Shown: in pieces, positions 3,938-5,819 of the stretch | How the letters are laid out: every line of letters starts with the position of its first letter | Numbering within the stretch: the first letter of the stretch is position 1 | Assembly (NCBI GenBank): GCA_003501365.1 | Contig: DNPP01000172.1 | Location: forward strand, 1-5,819 | DNA from: Bacillota bacterium | Lineage (GTDB): Bacteria; Bacillota; UBA4882; UBA8346 | Length of the DNA stretch: 5,819 nucleotides | Direction: 5' to 3' | The notes under the pieces: model-generated | Told to the model about the DNA's origin: nothing | Databases searched by the model: none | The model's input: only the letters and a program-made list of their open reading frames with translations | Made by a program: the position numbers and the translations under genes

Positions 3938-5767
3938 ATGTGTGGGATTGTAGGATATATTGGTAAGCAAGAAGCGGTACCCATTCTATTGGATGGTTTG
4001 AGGCGTTTAGAATACCGGGGTTATGATTCTGCCGGAGTTACCGTATATAATCAAAATAAATTGAACTCGTGTAAAACCGCCGGGCGTTTAAACAAGCTTG
4101 AGGAAATGTTGCAGAATAGTAAGCTGAAGGGGACTTTGGGTATCGGCCATACCCGTTGGGCAACTCATGGCCGTCCGTCCGACCGGAATGCCCACCCGCA
4201 TTTCGATTGTAATCAAAAGCTGTCACTCGTCCACAACGGGATCATCGAAAATTATATTGCGCTGAAAGAATGGTTGCAGGAAAAAGGTCATATTTTTAAC
4301 TCCGAAACCGATACGGAAGTATTGCCGCATCTGATTGAAGAGTATTACCAGGGAGATTTGGCCGAAGCGGTCCGGCAAGCCTTGAAAAAGGTGGACGGGG
4401 CATTTGGGCTGGTGGTGATTAGTGATGAACATCCGGGAGAAATTGTGGCGGCCCGCAAGTCCAGTCCTTTAATTATCGGACTGGGAAAGTCTGAAAATTT
4501 TGTGGCATCCGATATCCCGGCGGTACTTCCCTATACCCGCGAGATTTATATTTTGGAAGACGGGGAAATGGCGGTGCTTACCGCTGATCAGGTAAAACTT
4601 TACGATTTCAGCGGCAGTGAGCACTCCAAAGAAATATATCATGTGGAATGGGACATCACTGCCGCCGAAAAGGGCGGCTATGAAGATTTCATGTTAAAGG
4701 AGATCCACGAGCAGGCTAAAGCGGTTCACGATACTTTGACCGGTAAGGTGGATCCCATCGAGATGAAAGTGCAGTTACCGGAGGTCAAATTGTCGGCCCG
4801 CGAGATCGGTGAGCTGGAGAAGGTGCAAATTGTGGCCTGCGGAACCGCTTACCATGCCGGAATGGTCGGCAAGTACCTGATCGAGAAATTGGCCCGTATT
4901 CCGGTGGAGGTTGAAGTGGCTTCGGAGTTTCGCTATCGGGATCCGATGATTAGTCCCAAGTCGCTGACTATCATCATCTCTCAATCGGGAGAAACTGCGG
5001 ATACTCTGGCCGGATTACGGGAAGCCAAACGGCTGGGCTCCAGGGTGTTAGCCATTACCAACGTGGTTGGCAGCTCGGTGGCCCGGGAGGCTGATGATTT
5101 GATTTTAACTTTGGCCGGACCGGAGATTGCGGTGGCTTCGACCAAGGCATATACGACTCAATTGTTATCTTTGTATTTACTGGCAATTTATTTGGCTCAA
5201 CACCGGGAAACCATCTCTCAGAACGAACGGGTCGGGATGGTGGAGGCGATGCTCCATTTGCCCGGTCAAATTGAAAAGGTTTTGAATACCGAGACCAAGA
5301 TCAAGGAATTTGCCGAAGATTTTAAGAGTTGCGAGGATATTTTCTTCATCGGCCGGGGTCTGGATTATGCGGTATCCTTGGAAGGAGCTTTGAAACTCAA
5401 GGAAATATCCTATATTCATGCCGAGGCTTATGCCGCCGGGGAGTTGAAACATGGAACGCTGGCGCTGATTGTGGAAGGCGTGCCGGTCTTTGCGATGGCG
5501 ACTCAGCCGGAGTTATATGATAAGATGATCAGTAATATTAAAGAGGTTAAGGCCAGAGATGCGACCGTGGTTGCTCTGGCGGTGGCCGGAGATCATGAGA
5601 TCAGTAAGTCGGTGGATTATGTAATTCATATCCCGGTAACCCATACGATGCTGACGCCGATCCTGTCGGTGGTGCCGCTGCAACTGTTTGCTTATTATGC
5701 GGCCAAAGCCAGAGGGTGCGACGTGGATAAGCCGAGGAATTTGGCCAAGAGCGTGACGGTGGAATAA
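3938..5767 (+). CDS. glmS: Glutamine--fructose-6-phosphate aminotransferase GlmS
   Basis: Cytoplasmic enzyme that makes glucosamine-6-phosphate from fructose-6-phosphate and L-glutamine, the committed step of amino-sugar synthesis. At 609 aa it has normal length. The N-terminal class II glutamine amidotransferase domain (about 1-240) shows Cys2, the nucleophile once Met is removed, HTRWATHG (71-78), NGIIEN (100-105) and D125. Two SIS sugar-isomerase domains follow. The first has CGTAYHA (301-307), SQSGETADT (348-356) and STKAYTTQ (401-408). The second has IGRGLDY (471-477), EGALKLKEISYIHAEAY (482-498) and H505 in GELKHG. The conserved tail DKPRNLAKSVTVE (597-609) is intact. The upstream ribozyme indicates feedback by its own product. 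Its product feeds GlmM, encoded upstream. Nothing is truncated or missing. Confidence 0.98.
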   Translation: MCGIVGYIGKQEAVPILLDGLRRLEYRGYDSAGVTVYNQNKLNSCKTAGRLNKLEEMLQNSKLKGTLGIGHTRWATHGRPSDRNAHPHFDCNQKLSLVHNGIIENYIALKEWLQEKGHIFNSETDTEVLPHLIEEYYQGDLAEAVRQALKKVDGAFGLVVISDEHPGEIVAARKSSPLIIGLGKSENFVASDIPAVLPYTREIYILEDGEMAVLTADQVKLYDFSGSEHSKEIYHVEWDITAAEKGGYEDFMLKEIHEQAKAVHDTLTGKVDPIEMKVQLPEVKLSAREIGELEKVQIVACGTAYHAGMVGKYLIEKLARIPVEVEVASEFRYRDPMISPKSLTIIISQSGETADTLAGLREAKRLGSRVLAITNVVGSSVAREADDLILTLAGPEIAVASTKAYTTQLLSLYLLAIYLAQHRETISQNERVGMVEAMLHLPGQIEKVLNTETKIKEFAEDFKSCEDIFFIGRGLDYAVSLEGALKLKEISYIHAEAYAAGELKHGTLALIVEGVPVFAMATQPELYDKMISNIKEVKARDATVVALAVAGDHEISKSVDYVIHIPVTHTMLTPILSVVPLQLFAYYAAKARGCDVDKPRNLAKSVTVE

Positions 5768-5775
5768 ACGCGGTA

Positions 5776-5805
5776 TTGTTGATCGTCAATTTGATTTTGT
5801 ACAAT
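5776..5805 (+). promoter_or_regulatory. Weak candidate promoter after glmS
   Basis: TTGTTG (5776-5781) and TACAAT (5800-5805) are 18 nt apart, fair matches to -35 and -10 boxes, and could serve a gene beyond the window. AT-rich spacers produce such matches often. No convincing terminator for glmS is visible in the 52 nt after its stop codon. Confidence 0.25.
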
Positions 5806-5819
5806 AATGTTGGAAACTC

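Noticed and set aside
4038..5804. Short frames inside or antisense to glmS, including 5329-5520 on the + strand
   Set aside because: GlmS is intact across the whole region with all motifs, so these frames are by-products of its codon use.

Overview
The window comes from a bacterium, most likely a member of the Bacillota (Firmicutes). It carries glmM and glmS in that order. In front of glmS lies a glmS self-cleaving ribozyme, a regulator known mainly from this phylum, and both ribosome binding sites are strong purine-rich Bacillota-type sites. The lineage below phylum cannot be fixed from this sequence. All three genes lie on the + strand, and no complete or broken gene is supported on the - strand.

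Layout. Positions 6-1601 (possibly starting just before the window) encode a FAD-dependent dehydrogenase of the uncharacterised COG2509 type. Positions 1602-1784 are an AT-rich spacer bracketed by inverted arrays of 7-nt units. glmM (1785-3134, GTG start) encodes phosphoglucosamine mutase. An 803-nt gene-free stretch (3135-3937) follows. In order it holds a weak hairpin, a candidate promoter, a 76-nt imperfect palindrome with a repeated TTTCGTG motif, the glmS ribozyme (cleavage at 3410/3411), and about 330 nt of further structured leader. That leader contains several hairpins, a possible H-type pseudoknot and two terminator-like hairpins. glmS (3938-5767) follows with a canonical ribosome binding site. 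The last 52 nt hold only a weak candidate promoter.

How the genes work together. GlmS makes glucosamine-6-phosphate from fructose-6-phosphate and glutamine. GlmM isomerises it to glucosamine-1-phosphate for UDP-GlcNAc and cell-wall synthesis. The ribozyme uses glucosamine-6-phosphate as a cofactor, so product build-up cleaves the glmS message and lowers GlmS synthesis. GlmM is upstream of the ribozyme and should escape this control.

The most interesting part is not the enzymes, which look ordinary, but the leader. The ribozyme carries an extra 13-pair hairpin insertion. Downstream of it, sequences are placed so that a terminator-like hairpin just before the glmS ribosome binding site could be replaced by an alternative pairing with an upstream segment. 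If real, glmS would have a second layer of RNA control after the ribozyme. All RNA structures were found by eye and no folding energies were computed.
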